64,000 nucleotides of DNA from Rhodopirellula islandica (GTDB lineage Bacteria; Planctomycetota; Planctomycetia; Pirellulales; Pirellulaceae), in contig NZ_LECT01000055.1 in the NCBI RefSeq assembly GCF_001027925.1, forward strand, positions 62,001 through 126,000. The letters run 5' to 3'. A program made the translations under genes and the position numbers. Positions within the stretch are counted from its first letter, which is position 1. Each line of letters opens with the position of its first letter. Shown piece after piece: positions 47,901-62,900 of this stretch. The notes under the pieces were generated by a model. That model saw only the letters and a list, made by a program, of their open reading frames with translations. It made no database searches and was not told where the DNA came from.

Positions 47901-50900
47901 GCCATGTTTCCGCCGATGGCGTAGAGCGCCCAAATCGCGGCCAGCAGCAGAGTCGCTGACGTCAGGTCTTGGCTTTTCGCGATCTGGCCTTTTTCGCGAG
48001 CCTGCCTGCGTTTGCGTTCTGACGCTGAGTGTTTCTTGTCTCCACCGGAATCAGACATCTGGCGTGGTCCAAATCGCGGACAAGCGCTCGACGTTCGCCG
48101 TCAAGTCTTCTTGGAACATCCAGGCGACCGAGCCGATGGTGAGTGCCGTGACCACCAGCATCGCCAGGGCGTTGATTGACAACCCAATCGCCAACACGTT
48201 GATCTGCGGCAATGTCCGACTGATCAAACCGGTCACCAGGTTCGCCAGCAACAACGCCGCGATCACCGGACCAGCCACACGAACACCACTCGCCATCGAA
48301 TTGCCCATCACCACAATCACGGCGTCCATCATCGAATCCGTGAACCGCACGTTGCCCGGCGGGATGTGCTGGAAACTTTCAACCAGCAGACGCAGCACCA
48401 CCCGGTGGCCTCCCGTGATCAACATCACCGTGGTGACCAACATGCCGACCATTCGCGCCAGCGCCGGCATGCTGCTGGAGGTCGTCGGGTCCACTGAATC
48501 ACCAAGCTGCATCCCGCCGGTGCTGGTGATGGCCTCCCCGGCCAGTTGCAATCCGGTGATCACCATTTGAGTGGTCGCACCGATCAGCATTCCGATCAAC
48601 GCCTCGCGACCGATCGCAACGGCCAGTTCAGGCAAGTTTTCGATCGTTGGCATCGAAGGCTGGTCACACTGAGCTGCCAAGGTCGGCATCAAGATCGCTG
48701 TCAGAACCAGTGCCAGCAAAGCTCGGATCCGTTTGGGAACCCCCACACCGATCGCCGGCATCGCCATCAGCAACATGCCCAGGCGAGTCAGCACAAGTGT
48801 GCCGAGCACGAGATGACTGAAAATCAAATCAACGAAGGCTTGCATCGCTACAAACCACCTGCGTCTTCAAAGACCTGGCGAGTGAACTCAACCATCCGTG
48901 ACATCAACCACGGCAAACAAGCGATCAAGACCGCGGCCATCGCCATGATTTTCGGAACAAACGAAACCGTTTGATCTTGGATTTGCGTGAGCGCCTGGAT
49001 CAGACCGATGACCAATCCGGCCAGCATCCCGACCGCCAACATCGGCAGCGCCAAAACAACGGCGGCCAACAATGCCTCACGGACCAAATCAATTGCCTCG
49101 GAAGATTCAAACATATTGCGTTATCCCATTGTCCCGAAGCTGTTCATCAACATCTCAACCACCAATCGCCAACCATCCACCAACACAAACAACAACAGTT
49201 TGAATGGCAACGCGATCACGGCGGGAGGCAACATCAGCATCCCCATCGAGATCGTGACGCTGGCAACCACCAAGTCGACGATCAAAAAGGGCAGGTAAAT
49301 TTGAAAGCCCATCAAGAACGATGTCTTCAGTTCGCTCAAGATGAACGCAGGCAAGAGGACACGCAGGGGCACGTCATCAAACGTGCTGGGCACGACCGCG
49401 TCGGGATCCATGTAGCCATAAAACAGCACCACGTCGTCTTCGTTGCGTGCTTCCCGGATTTGCCAGGACATGAATTCGCGAATTGGAATGGCGCCCTTTT
49501 CGAACGCCTCTTCCAATGTCATCTCCACTTCTGGATCGGTGTAGGGCTTGATTGCATCGTCGTAGACCCGCGTCCAGACGGGCGCCATCACGAACAACGT
49601 CATGAACAAAGCCACGCTCGTCATCACTTGGCTGGGGGGCAGGGACTGCAGGCCAATCGCTTGTCGTAACAATCCGAGCACGATGATGATCCGGACATAA
49701 CACGTCGTCATCAACAAAATTGCGGGCGCCAGCGACAGCACCGTGAGCAGCAGCATGACTTGCAAACTGCCAGCCAAGCCCTCGGGACTGGTCCACTGAT
49801 CCGGGCCTCCGGCAATGAAGTCGAGGGGAGTGCGGTCAGAGGGTTCGGAAGCTTCGAGGTTTTCTGGGCCACCAAAGAATTCGACCGGAGTTCGCTCCAG
49901 CACTTCGGGATCAGAAACGGTCGCTTTGCTGGGCAAAGGATCATTTGGACGAACAATGCTGGGTTCAGATTGCTGTGCCGAGAGGCTGGAGCCCCCCCCA
50001 AAGACGCAGGCAATCAGAAACGCCTTGGCCAACCACCACGGAATGGAGGCGATCCGGTTGCGTTCGTTCACTCGAAGACAATTCAGTCGGGCAAACACAG
50101 CCAAAGCCACGGGAAAATGGAGAGCACCCAGGTTCGCCGAGCCCCACGCTCGACCGTTCCGAGTCGCGACTTTAGAAGAAGTTGGCATTTCACCGAAAGT
50201 CAGATTCTGCCCCTGATCATCTCCCCTGAGCTCCCTTGGGTGAAAGTTCGTCTTCGTACTGTGAATTCAGGCCCGGATGCGTTTCTGAGATTGCCCATTC
50301 CCCACAAACCGACCAATCCCAAACAAAATGACCTCCGTTGACGGAAAAAAGAGCGTCCCCGTCGATTCGGCACCCCCAGAATCGAAACTTTTCGGACGCC
50401 AAAGGGTTGAAACGATGTAGGCTGGAAACCAATCCAATTCCACTGGTCGTGAATTGGACCTCGGCGTCCAACGCTCTCTTTTCTCGCTTCGTCTCGTCAT
50501 TCAGACTTTGCCATGCTCACGAGCCCATTCTCCATCCGATTGCTGCTCATCCCTGCCCTCGCCGTGCTGATGTCATTGCCGACACTGGCCCAGCCCCCTG
50601 GAAGAGGAGGTGAAGGCGGAGGTGGCCGTGGTGGTCGCGGTGGCGGTGGCGAACGCGGTGGTGGTGGCGAACGCGGTGGCGGCGGCGAACGCGGTGGCGG
50701 CGGCGAACGAGGTGGTGGCGGCGAACGAGGCGGAGGCGGCGGCCGCGGCGGTCCTGGTGGTGGCTTTGATCCCTCCAGCATGTTGTCTCGTTTGGATCGC
50801 AATGGAAACGGCACCTTGGATCCCGACGAGCAAGAAGGTCCGGCTGGATTCCTGATTCAACGCCTGGCATCGACCGACTCCAGCATCAAAGTGGGTTCGC

Positions 50901-53900
50901 CCATTCCGCTGTCCAAATTCAGCAGCGCCTTTGAAAAAATGCGAAAAGAACGCGAGGGAGGTGGCGACTCACGCGGCAACGACGACCGCCGAGGCGGCAG
51001 CAGTGGTTCCACAGACGAAATGGAATTGGAGATGCTGGTTCCCGGATTTGGCTTGGAAGTGGATCCAGTCTTGGTGCCCGGTTTTGGCCCCGCTGCTGAA
51101 ATCATGGCGACCCCCACCACCGAAGAAGACCGCAAAAGCGCTCGCGAAACCTTGGGACGCTACGATCGCAACAAAGACGGCCAGCTTGGAAAAGATGAGA
51201 TTTCGAGCCGGTTCTGGGGCAACCCAATGGACTTTGACCGCAACGGCGACGGCAAGCTCTCGGAAATGGAACTGGCAACCCGGCAAGCCGTTCGGAGAGG
51301 CAATGAAGAAGCTTCTCGCGACAATCGTCGTGATGACCGCGGCAGCAACGACGATGACAGTCGTGTCCCGGTCGAAGTCGATTTCGGCGGACGCAAGTCG
51401 TACCGGGTTCAAGAGGCAGGGACGGCGGAGGGAATGCCGAGCTTCTTCGCTCAACGCGACCTCAATCGCGACGGCCAAGTGTCAATGAATGAGTACACGA
51501 GCGAATGGAACACCGATCGCATCAAGGAATTTTATCGCTGGGATCAAAACCAAGACGGCGTGATCACTCAATCCGAAGTTCGCCAAGGCGTGAACGACGG
51601 TGCCGTCGCTACGGACGCTCCGACCGGACGTTCCATGGCGGGATCAGCATCCCCCAGCAATGCGAGTTCCAGTGGCAGCAGCTCATCCAGTTCGCCCGCG
51701 GCAGACGGTCCGCCGCCGTCGGAAAAACAACTGAAATACGCCGGGACCATCATCGGACGCTACGACAAAAACAACGACGGGGCGCTCACGGCAACCGAAT
51801 GGAAATCGATGTTGCTCAGCCCTGCCGGAGCAGACGCCAATGGCGACGGACGTGTCACGGTGCAAGAATACGCACAGCAAATGTCCAACCGTTCGAAACG
51901 CTGAGGCGGAACCGGTTGAGCGTCACCGGACGACAGTGGTTGGTCAAACCAAAATTTGGTTCAACTCGTCGTTGATGGCCCGAGCTGAACGCAGGTTCTG
52001 GAACACGCACCCGCACTCGCACCGATCATCTTCCGTGCGACGCAACCAGATCACGGTCACAGTCCCGCTCACGCCCGAAGGCGTGCTGATCAGCAATCGT
52101 TCCGACGGGTCCACGTGACCGAGCAAGGTGATTCGCATGCCAGATGCGGAACAATCTTCCAGCACAACATCGTGAACCTCAGGCTTGCCGTGCGCTCGAC
52201 GGACCTGCACGGGCATTCCGACCTGCATGCGTTCCTCTTCCCGGCGAGTGATCAACCCACCATCCACCATTCGGTCAATCAGATCCGAATCAATCGGCCG
52301 TCGAAAACGGAATCCGAAGGTGTTGGATCCAACCGAGGTCTGCTGGTTCCAGCAGAGGCGTCCAGCAACTTCCAATTCGATTCCCAACGTCGGCGCTTGA
52401 ATACGAAGCACCGCGATGGTGACATTGGAATCTTCTCCCAGCTTCGCGCGCACGGCGCATCCGCCTTGGCTGAGATCCGCTAGTTGGCATTCGTATTCTT
52501 TCACGATGTCGTCGCGAAGAATCACCACCACTGCCTGCAACTGATCACGATGCTTTGCATGGAAGCGATCGCTCGCTCGGTTTTGGCCGTTTACATCACG
52601 CGTCATGAGGATTTGGAGAGGGTTTGAGAATCTTGGGGGGCAGAACCATCTGGGAAACCCTACGTCATGAAACTCCCGGGGGGGGCAAAATTCGCAGTCG
52701 CCGTGAACTTGTAACGATTTTGCCGCTTGTCCCACCGCTGCAACTGTTGTGATTCGATCGGAAGGCAAAATCATCACAACCGGACCGAGGGACCGCCCGA
52801 TGACAAGGGTGTCGAACATCATCCCGCTGTTGATCGAGTCTTATGTTGCGTCCCATCCGTCATCGGTTTGTCCCCGCGAATTGCCGTGCTCACGGTGCGC
52901 AGCGACGGCGTTCCCGGATGCTCGCGATGTTTGGGTTGGCACCGCTGACCTTGTTGGTTTCGCCCGTTTTGGCTCAGACCACTCGCACCAACCAGTTCGT
53001 GTTGGGGACAACCGCCTCCTCCTCAGCAGGCGTCGCCGCCACGCCGGAGATTGCCACCGCTCGATTGATGCTGCCCCAATCGGACTCGTCGCTGGTCAAA
53101 CAACCCGCTTCGGAAATGTCGGCTGATTTCTGGATGCCACCTTCAGCTTCCCCACCAACGGAAACCGCCGGATTCGCTGCGCACGCCCCCGTTGGGCCGA
53201 ACCAGAACAGCTTCGAAACCTTCCAACCCGCAGGGCCGGAAACGGCGAAAACGTCCCGGCAACACACGGGTCATTCTGAAACCCAACCGATGCTGGGCCA
53301 ACCCACACTGGCACCAGACGCGCTGCGAATCGCGATGCGTCCTGACGACCGCTCGCAAGCAACAACCGCTTGGGCAGCAGGACCATCACCGGCTTCCCCG
53401 GCGGAAAATGCGAGACCGAAACGTCTGCCCGCCGCGGGACCCTCGTCCAGCCAGACCGCGCAAACCACTCCCTTGCCACAACCACACCAGGAGTCCGTCG
53501 GTCAGAATCCCGTCAACCAACGCTTCATGGATGCGATCGCAAAACGACGAACCGAGGAACGCGCCAACGCCCCCGTCACTCCACCGGCCGCCGCATCCGG
53601 GATGTACTTGGCGACTCAAACGGCAAAATCCAAACTTGACGAAGCTTGGATTCACTTCCAACAAGCCGAGTTGGAGTACAGTTCCGCGGCCTACGCGTCG
53701 GCGGAAACCTCGGCCTGGAAAACACTGCACCTGGCTGCCGAAGCCATCGACTTGCACGATCAGCACACACGCTCTCGTTCCGCAATTGAGTCGGGACAAA
53801 GCATCACACCAGCACCTTCTCGCACCGCGGTTCAGCGACTGCAATCGGGAAGCGATGCCCTGAACGAGGCTCAAGACTTCGTCGGTCCCTATGCGACCAG

Positions 53901-56900
53901 TGCCCCTGAGTCCATCGCTCGCTTGGCTCGTTCCCACCGCACCCCAGTCGTTCGCGAAGGCCTTCCTCGTCGCGGTCGAAAAGCAAACGCCGCTTCGCAA
54001 CCCAACTCGCAGTCCGCCCCCCAAGACAACCTGGGTTGGTACACCGAGATGTTGGTCGAGAGCTCCGAGGGCGGAACGTCGTCGATTCCCAATGCAACCG
54101 AAGCCATTGACCGGTACCTCGACTTGGCTCGCATGGAACTCAGTGAAGTGGCAGGGAAAAGCCTGCTGGCCGCTCAAGCCATGGACCTACTCGCTGCCAT
54201 TCGACTTGGTCGTGGCGAGGAATCGCAGTTGCCCGGTCCATCCGCGATCTGTTTGCGAAGAGCGGCTGTGCAGGGCCAGAGCAACAACCCGGACCTGGTC
54301 GCCAAACTGGGACTCCACTTGGCCGATGTCGGCTTGGTCGAGGAAGCCAGTTGGGCACTCCAGCATTCACTGACGCTGCGTTATGACCCTCAAGTGTTGA
54401 GCAAACTCAATCAACTGCAAGCCATGACACCTTCCGCCACCACGGTCATGAAAGGGGCTCCCGTCCAATCGCAGGTCCAAACACGACGCACGCCTGACGT
54501 TGTCACGATGACCCCAGAACAATTCGCTTCGGTCTCCCGAAGCGTCATCCCGGGTCAAGGCCGACAGATGCAAACCGCCATCGGATCCACCCCCGCCAGA
54601 AACGTTGCTGGAACCACGACGGTCGAAGCTCAACCGGCCAGCTACCGCTTGATGAACACTCCGCCAGCCACGGCAGCATTGGGACAAATCAATTCGAATC
54701 CCCAACCGAACTCGACTGGACCTTCCGATCCTCCCGAACCACCGACGCGAAACAGTTCCCGTTTCTTGCCTCAACTCAAAAAGTGGTGGTAAGACCATGA
54801 GCTTGATTCTCGCTCCGTCATTGTTCATCTCGACTCCGACCTTGTCGTCCGATCGTGCATCCTCGTTGCTCCGAAACAGCACCCGATGCATTGCTGCCGG
54901 AATGATGATCGCTTGGTCGTTGTTGCAACTGCCCGGCGTCCAAGCACAAGTGCGTTCGGGTGAGCTGCTGCCAGCCACCAACGCTCAACGCGTGCCGGTT
55001 CCGACGCTGACAACCGTCCCCCATGTTTCCACCTACGGGCCCTGCGGATCCTGTGGCACGCACTTGGTGCAAACAATGGAAGGTTACGGTTGCCCCAAGT
55101 GCATGCTGGGCGTCGACTGCGCCACCGCATGCGGCAGCGAGGCTCGTTGGCAAGACATGAAGCCGATGGACTTCGACAAGTATGGACCGGGTGGCTACAC
55201 CGGCCCGGCTCGCATGCGTCATTTGGCGAAATACCATGTTCGCCCCGGTGATCAGCTGCAAATGGTGTACTTGGTCACACGCCGCCAAAATGCGGGTCAG
55301 TACCGGCTGATGCCCGGGGACCAAGTTTCCATCGAATCCATCGCGGACGAAGACCTGGACCGAGGAACGCTCGATAGCGGACTGCTGATTCAACCCGACG
55401 GAACCATCACGGTGCGTCTGCTCGGACAAGTCCAAGCGGCCGGATTGACCGTGCCGGGACTGCGTGAATTGCTGGAACGCGAATACAAGGCGTTCTACGA
55501 TGATCCCGCCATTGATGTCACGCCGGTTCGCACCAACACCTTGGCCGAGGACATCCGAGCCGCAGTTGGTGGACTGGGCGGCTTCACCGCGCAAGCGATC
55601 ACGACAACCGTCATGCCGGATGGGCATGTGCGACTGCCGGGAATCGGTCAAGTCAGCGTGCAAGGCTTCACGTTGGAACAACTCAAACGAGAAGTCAACC
55701 TTCGCTACGCAGAAGTCGTGGTGGGGTTGGAAGTCGAACCCATTCTCACTCAGCAAGCACCCCACTTTGTGTATGTGCTCGGACAAGTCGGCCAACCTGG
55801 GCGATTGGAAATCACCACCCCCACCACCGTGCTCGGCGCAATCGCCTCCTCCGGCGGGCACCTGCCAGAAGGCAACCTCCGACAAGTCATCGTGTTCCGC
55901 CGGGCTGAAGATTGGCGAATGATCAGCACGATGCTGGACCTCAACGGAGCCATCCGCGGGAAACGTCCCACGCCTGCCGATGAAATTTGGGTCCGCGATG
56001 GCGACGTGATCGTGATCCCCGATCGCCCGATCACCGTCTTCGGTGACTTTGTGCGTCAAGTCTTCACCGAAGGCGTCTACGGCATCGTCCCATTCGGCGG
56101 ATTCTCCATCACCCAAGACGTCGGGAATTAGTCGCTTCTAGCTTCTAGCTTCTAGCTTCTAGCTTCTAGCTTCTAGCTCGTACTCGCCACTCGCCACTCG
56201 CCACTCGCCTACTCGCCTACTCGCCTACTCGCCTACTCAGGTGGCGTGTCGATCAGTGGGTCGAATCGGTTCCAGCATCGCACCAAGACCCAACCGGCCA
56301 ACGCGGCGACGCTCCAGACGGCGAACAGGGTCCCTGCAAACGCAGCGGGCCCCACCCAAAACGATGGCAACAGGCGTTCGCACATCATCACGTAGCTGAT
56401 CAGCCCGATCGGAGCGATGGCCAGCATCACCCCTTTCCATAGGAACGTGATCTTGGCCCGGATCACCATCGCGATGCCTTGAGCATGCACGTGATGCGGG
56501 AACGCCAAGAACAAGGCGTTCTCAACGGCAAAGGTCACGACCGCGAGCGACGGCAGTGCCATGAACAACCAAATCGTTTGCCATTTGGGTGGCGCCGCGA
56601 TCCAAGCCCCCAGTGCCAGCGTGCTCCATTGGAACAACACCGTGATCGCGACCGGCACGCTGAGCATGCCCACGCACATCGCGACATTTCCCAGCGGCAA
56701 AGATCGCACCAAGAACATTCGTTTCAGATCACGTCGAAAGTCAATCTGCAGCGCCGGCGGAGCCAGCAACAACGAACTGAGCGCTATCCCGCCAATCACA
56801 AACACCCACTGCTTGGTCGTTTGGTCCGTCAACAAGGGCGAGAGAGAAAGCGCCATTGGGATCGCAAAACTGACAATCACGTTGGGCAAGTAGCGGCGAA

Positions 56901-59900
56901 CGCATTGCAATTGTCGAACGACCAATCCCGACATCCCACGAGCGCGTTCCGGCAACCATTTGGCCAATGCGTCCCCAAATCGTTGAGTCCATGTGACTCG
57001 CAGCGACCGCGAGACGTCATCCAACGCCCCCGTTTTTCCTTGGATCACGTTGCTTTCCATCCATCGCAATCGTTGCCGTTCGGTTTCAGTCCGGCGACGG
57101 GTTGACCAAGCATCCACGCGAACCAGTGTCTCCGCCAGCGCCAAAATGACTGCGACCGCGAGCATTGTCATCAACGTCAACGAGACCGACGGCGCCAGCG
57201 ATCCGAACATCGACCAAGGTTCGGCAGATGCCACCGAGGCGGCCGGCAACAGAGCAAACGCCATGATCTGAATCCAGGCTGATCCCGCGTAGTGCCCCAC
57301 TTCGGACATCGCCGACAACACATAAATCACAGGGTCGCTGCCCGGCGGTGTGGATTGCCAAATTTGCACCCCGAGCTGGAACACCATCGCCAACCCAACC
57401 ACCAAACTGATCGCGCAACCCAGTCGCCGTTCGCTGGGACGCAGCGCATCGATGCCATGGGTGATCACCCGCCGAATCATTTCCAATGCGATCAGCGCCA
57501 AACAAACTCCCGCCAACAACAGCGGCAGAAATTCCGCGTCTCTCCAAAGCACCACGCCAAGCAAAGCCGTCTTGGCAAGCGCCGACGGAATCGCTGACAT
57601 CGCTTCTCGCAGCACCATCGTGCGGCGAGAGACCGGGCCACCGCCCAACCACAATCGATCCGCGGCCGTCCAGGTTTCCGCATCGGGTTCCAGCGATGGC
57701 TTGGCCCACAAGTGTTTGACGGTGTGATACATCGCGTACAACACCATCCCACCAGACAACCACAATCGCAGTTGTTCCGGGTCGTTGGCTTCGCGACGCG
57801 ACAGCAGCGTCAGTCCGGCCAACAGATACAAGGACACGAACGCGATGGAAAGCAAGGATGCAATCGCTTGGCGAGGCGAAAACATCCGCTTCCAAAATCG
57901 CTTCACTCGAAAACGGACCTGTGCCCGCGACAAGTATCGCAATCCATCGAGGGAATGGTCTGGCAACAGCCAGTCCCCCAGACCGTTCGCCTGGCCAACG
58001 CGTTCGGAAGTGAATCCGGATGCACTCATGACACGTTGGTCACGGACGATGGAGGTACTGTGCTCGTGGGCACGGGACGGATCGGTGCTCCAACGGATTT
58101 CGGTTCAAGGTTCGGCATCTGAAAACTTGGAGGCGCTGCCATCACCTGGGTGTCGTCCGCATGGTTCGCCTCGGCCTTGGCAGCCGGCTTCATCGCTGCG
58201 AAAAACGCTTCTTCCAATGAGTTCGTTTCCGGAAACTCGTTTCGCAATCCGGCTGTAGTCCCGTGATATCGGACCAGACCATTTTGAAGCAGCCATACTT
58301 GGTCGCAGACATCACCGATCATTGCCAACAAATGGCTGCTGACAATCACCGTGCGGCCACTGCGGACAAACTCTCGCACCGATTCCAACAGCACGCGAAT
58401 GCCGGGCGGGTCGAGCCCCGTCAAAGGTTCGTCCAACAACAGAACTTGAGGTTGGATCAGGTAGGCGCACGCGACCGCCAATTTTTGCCGCATGCCTCGC
58501 GACAAAGAAGTCACCATCGCGTCGTATTTGCTGAGCAATTCAAATCGCTCCAGCAGATCAATGGCGGTGCGTCGGTGATCTTCGATTTGGTACAACCGGG
58601 CGATGAAGTCCAGATGCTCACCCACTGTCAGGTCGTCAAACAATGGCGGATCGTCCGGCACGTACGCAATTGTTCTCTTGTGACGCACGGGGTCAGAATC
58701 GGGTGAAAATCCGTTGATTCGGATCTCGCCGGCAGTGGCCGGCAACAGCCCCGCCATGCACCGCAAGGTCGTCGTTTTGCCCGCACCATTGGGGCCGACC
58801 AATCCGCAGACAACCCCAGCCGGGATCGACACCGTCACGTCCTTGACGGCAATCGTATCGTCATAAAGCTTTTGTAAATGTATCAGCTCGATCATCGGCC
58901 GGTGCCAGGTCAGGGAAGAATGCCTCTGAGTGACGCTACCCCACGCAGGGCGTCCCCGTGGTGAACCTTCGTCCTGGAACCTGCCTCGTTTCCCTCCTCC
59001 GGACCGACTGTGCGTGTTGGCGCGATTACGAATGTGTTTGCCGTCCTCGCGGTGCTCCGGTACAGCGTCGCTCGTCCAAGCTCGATCGCCCCGCATGACC
59101 TACTCTGAAACGTCCACTCCTGTTGTTTTTGAATGTCTTTGAATTCCTCCCGACCGATCTCCTCGCCGTATGCTTCCGTCGTCGTCGACGCGGGTCAGCC
59201 ATCGCCGACGGCTGGACGTTCCGCCTGGGAACCGCTGCGTCAACCAATGTTCCGAATGTTCTGGATCGCCTCCCTGGCATCCAATTTGGGAACCTGGATC
59301 CACGAGGTCGGTGCCGGGTGGTTGATGACGACCCTGGACGCGACCCCCGAGATGGTCGCCGCCGTTCGAACCTCGATGGCGTTGCCGATTGTGTTCCTGG
59401 CGATCCCCGCCGGTGTGGTCGCGGATCGAATTGACAAACGTCACCTGCTGATCGGAACCCAATCGATCCTGCTGTTCATCACCGCGATGCTGGCGGTCAG
59501 CACCGCCACCGGTGTCATCACCGCTTGGGGCTTGCTTGCGATGACCTTCGTGATTGGATTGGGAATGGTGTTGCACGTTCCGACCTGGCAATCCGCCATC
59601 CCGGAATTGGTCCCGCGTTGGCAGATCAGCCGGGCCGTGGGATTGGGCAGCATCAGTTTCAATCTCGCTCGCGCGGTCGGCCCCGCAATCGGAGGCGTTC
59701 TGATCGCCGTGCTTGGAATCTGGAGCACGTTCGCGATCAACGCCATCTCATTTGCAGGTGTGCTGACGGTGTTGATCCGCTGGAAACGGCACACGACCGA
59801 GACCAGTCGTGGTCGATCGTTCCTGTCTTCCATGCGACAAGGCATTCGTTATGTCATTTTGAAACGAACGATGCGGCATGTGATGTTGGGCGTGGTTCTG

Positions 59901-62900
59901 TTTGTGTTGCCCGGCAGTGCCCTGTGGTCGTTGATGCCGCTGTACGCCAAGACCGCGTTGGGCTGGGGGGCCCAAGGGTTTGGAATCTTGGTCGCGATGG
60001 TTGGAATCGGAGCCGTCGTCGGAGCCTCCATGTTGCCGCGTGTTCGCTCGCACATGGGGTCTGATCGCACGATTGCCGCTGCGATGACGCTGTATGCGAT
60101 TGGCATGCTGACATTGAGCGCCGAACCCGCGTGGCCGATCCTGCTGTTGGCCACGCTCATGATGGGATGCGGTTGGATGGCGACCCTCACCACTCTGAAC
60201 GCCACCGCCCAAATCACCTTGCCGAGTCGCCTGCGAGCCCGCGGCATGGGCTGCTACCTCACGATGATGGCTGGCTCGATGTCGCTCGGATCGTTCATTT
60301 GGGGACAAACCGCCGGGGCCATCGGCATGCCAGGCGCGATGCTGGCTTCCGGAATCACCATGATCGTGACCGCCATGATCAGCCTGCTGTTTCCCCTCGC
60401 CGCATCGCTGGACGACGCCTGAGCGCCGTTGGCATTGAGCACCACGCAACGTAGGCCAGGTCTTACCTGGCCTGACGAATCGGTGTGCATTGGGGAGGGA
60501 TGGGAAAGTTTTGTCATAGCTTTGGTCGTGTCTCTGAAGGCGTGAAACAGACGCCCTTGGGGCCGTGACACTCTCCACAGGTGATCGCAGCGTTGGGCTG
60601 GAAACAGGTGGGATGGTGGGGATTGCGACGGCGCGCCTTCTTTCCCGGAGGGAATGCAGAGGGTAGCCGGCGGTCGAGCGAAGCGAACACCGCCGGGAAG
60701 CCCCCCGATCACGAGGTTGACCCTGAAGGGGTCGAAGATTTTTACGGCCGAGTTTTCTACGACACCCTTCGGGGCCGACGCCGCAATCTTTTGTCGCTGT
60801 CCGGTGGTTTTCGCTCTGCTCGACCACCGGCTACCGTCTGTGACCACTTCGTGGCCTCACTCGCGAACGCGAGACCCTGTGAAACCCGAGCAAAATGCGA
60901 CCACCTGGATTGGACCGCTTACCAGCGATTCGTCAGGCCAGGTACAACCTGGCCTACATCATGCCTCCAACCGATCCGCTCGCGGTTTAGCTCATCGCAA
61001 GATCGATACAACGCGAATCACTCCGGCGGTTGCGGGTAGGTCTTCTTTGCCCAAGCCGCAGCGCCGAGCACGCCGGCGTCGTCCCCCAGCTTGGCAGGTT
61101 TGACCTCAAAGCGATCTTTGTAGACCGGCATCACGCATTCGCGAGCGGTCTTGCGGACGGTGCTGACGATCAAGTCCTCCATCGCTTCGACCAAACCACC
61201 GCCCAAGATGATGGTGTCAGGGCAAAGCAGATTGACGACGTTGGCGACCCCATAGCCAATCGTGACGCTGGCAGATTCCACCAACGCTTTGATGGCTTTG
61301 TCACCATTCTTGATCGAGTCCGCCAGGGCTCCGCTACGGATATCGGCCAAGTCCGTCCCGGCGTCCTTGAGCAAGGCGGGGGCTTCCCCTCGATACGCGG
61401 TCTTGGCCGCTTCCGAGGCGATTGTCAATCGACTGGCTTCCGCTTCCAACGTCCCTGTCATGCTGCTGCCGCTCAAACGCGTGCCGCTGCTGACCCGTGT
61501 GTGCCCGATCTCCATGCAGGAGATTCCGGCACCATGCAGAATCTGGCCCTCGTAGACGCAGCCGCCGCCGATGCCCGTTCCTGGGAACACGCCGACCGCA
61601 CAGCGACTGCCCTTCGCCGCACCGAACAGAAACTCACCGTACACGCCCGCGTCAACATCATTGAGCACCGTCGCGGGACAATCAAATTCCTTCTCCAGGA
61701 AAGATTGAATATCGACGTCGTCCCAACCCAAGTTGGGCGTCATCAAAATGCGTCCCTTCTTCAAATCAATCGGCCCGGGACAACCAATCCCAATGCCAGC
61801 GATCCGGTCAACATCCAGATCATTCTCATCAAGCAATCGTTGAATCGTCGAACCAATCCGAGCGATGCCACTGTCGGAACCTTCCCGACCGCGAGTCTTG
61901 CGGCGGCGGCGTCCGAGTTCTTTGAATTCGTGGTCGTAAGCAACAGCCAGCATTTTGGTGCCGCCGAGATCAAAACCGATCCAGATGTCTTTCAAGGGAG
62001 ATTCCATGGGTTGATTGTAAACGGCGACAGACACACGAACGGTTTCGATCCTCGGACGACGCGTAAAGCTGTTGTCCGACGATCCAATCCCATCCGCCTG
62101 CGTTACTTTTTCGCTTTCAATTTCAAAATGTCGTTGGCAACGGCTTCCAGTTGCGTTTGCAAACCAGCCAACGACTCTCGTTCCTTTTGCACAATATCGG
62201 CAGGAGCCCGGCTGACAAAGCTTTCGTTCGAAAGTTTATTTTGCTTGCCCGTGATTTGCCCCGTTAGTTGCCCCTGAAGCTTTTCCAGACGCGCCAACTC
62301 CGCTTCCACGTCGATGAATTTCTCCAGGTCCACGTGAACATCCACGTCCACATCGGGCAACGCCAAGTGAGCGTCGGTCTCGAAAGCCGTCGTGTCGGGA
62401 CCGATGGATTGCACCTCCGCCCCCGCCAACGCTTCGAAGTACGCCGTCATCGGTTGCAGCAGTTCTTTCGAGGACTCACTGCAACGAATCGCGGCGGGAA
62501 CCGTCTCTTTCGGAGCAATGTTTTGGCTCGCTCGGATCTGACGAATGGCAGCCACAATCTGCTGGAACTCGCTGAACTGACGTTCGATCTGTGAATCGTG
62601 ATGCGACTCTTCGGCCACCGGGAAACTCGCCGTCATCACAAACGGGCCGACTTCCACTGGTGCAGGAACACCGCGTTTGGGTGCGATCTGGCCCAGATGG
62701 CTCCACACCGATTCGGTCACGAACGGCATGATCGGGTGCAACAATCGCAGCAACTGATCCAAACCATGTGCGATCACGTTCTGTGCGATCTGACGCTGTG
62801 AATCATCCGACAACCGAGGCTTGGCGATCTCCACATAGAAACTGCAGAACTCGTCCCAAGCGAAGTCGTACAACACGCGAGCAGCTTCCCCGAATTGGTA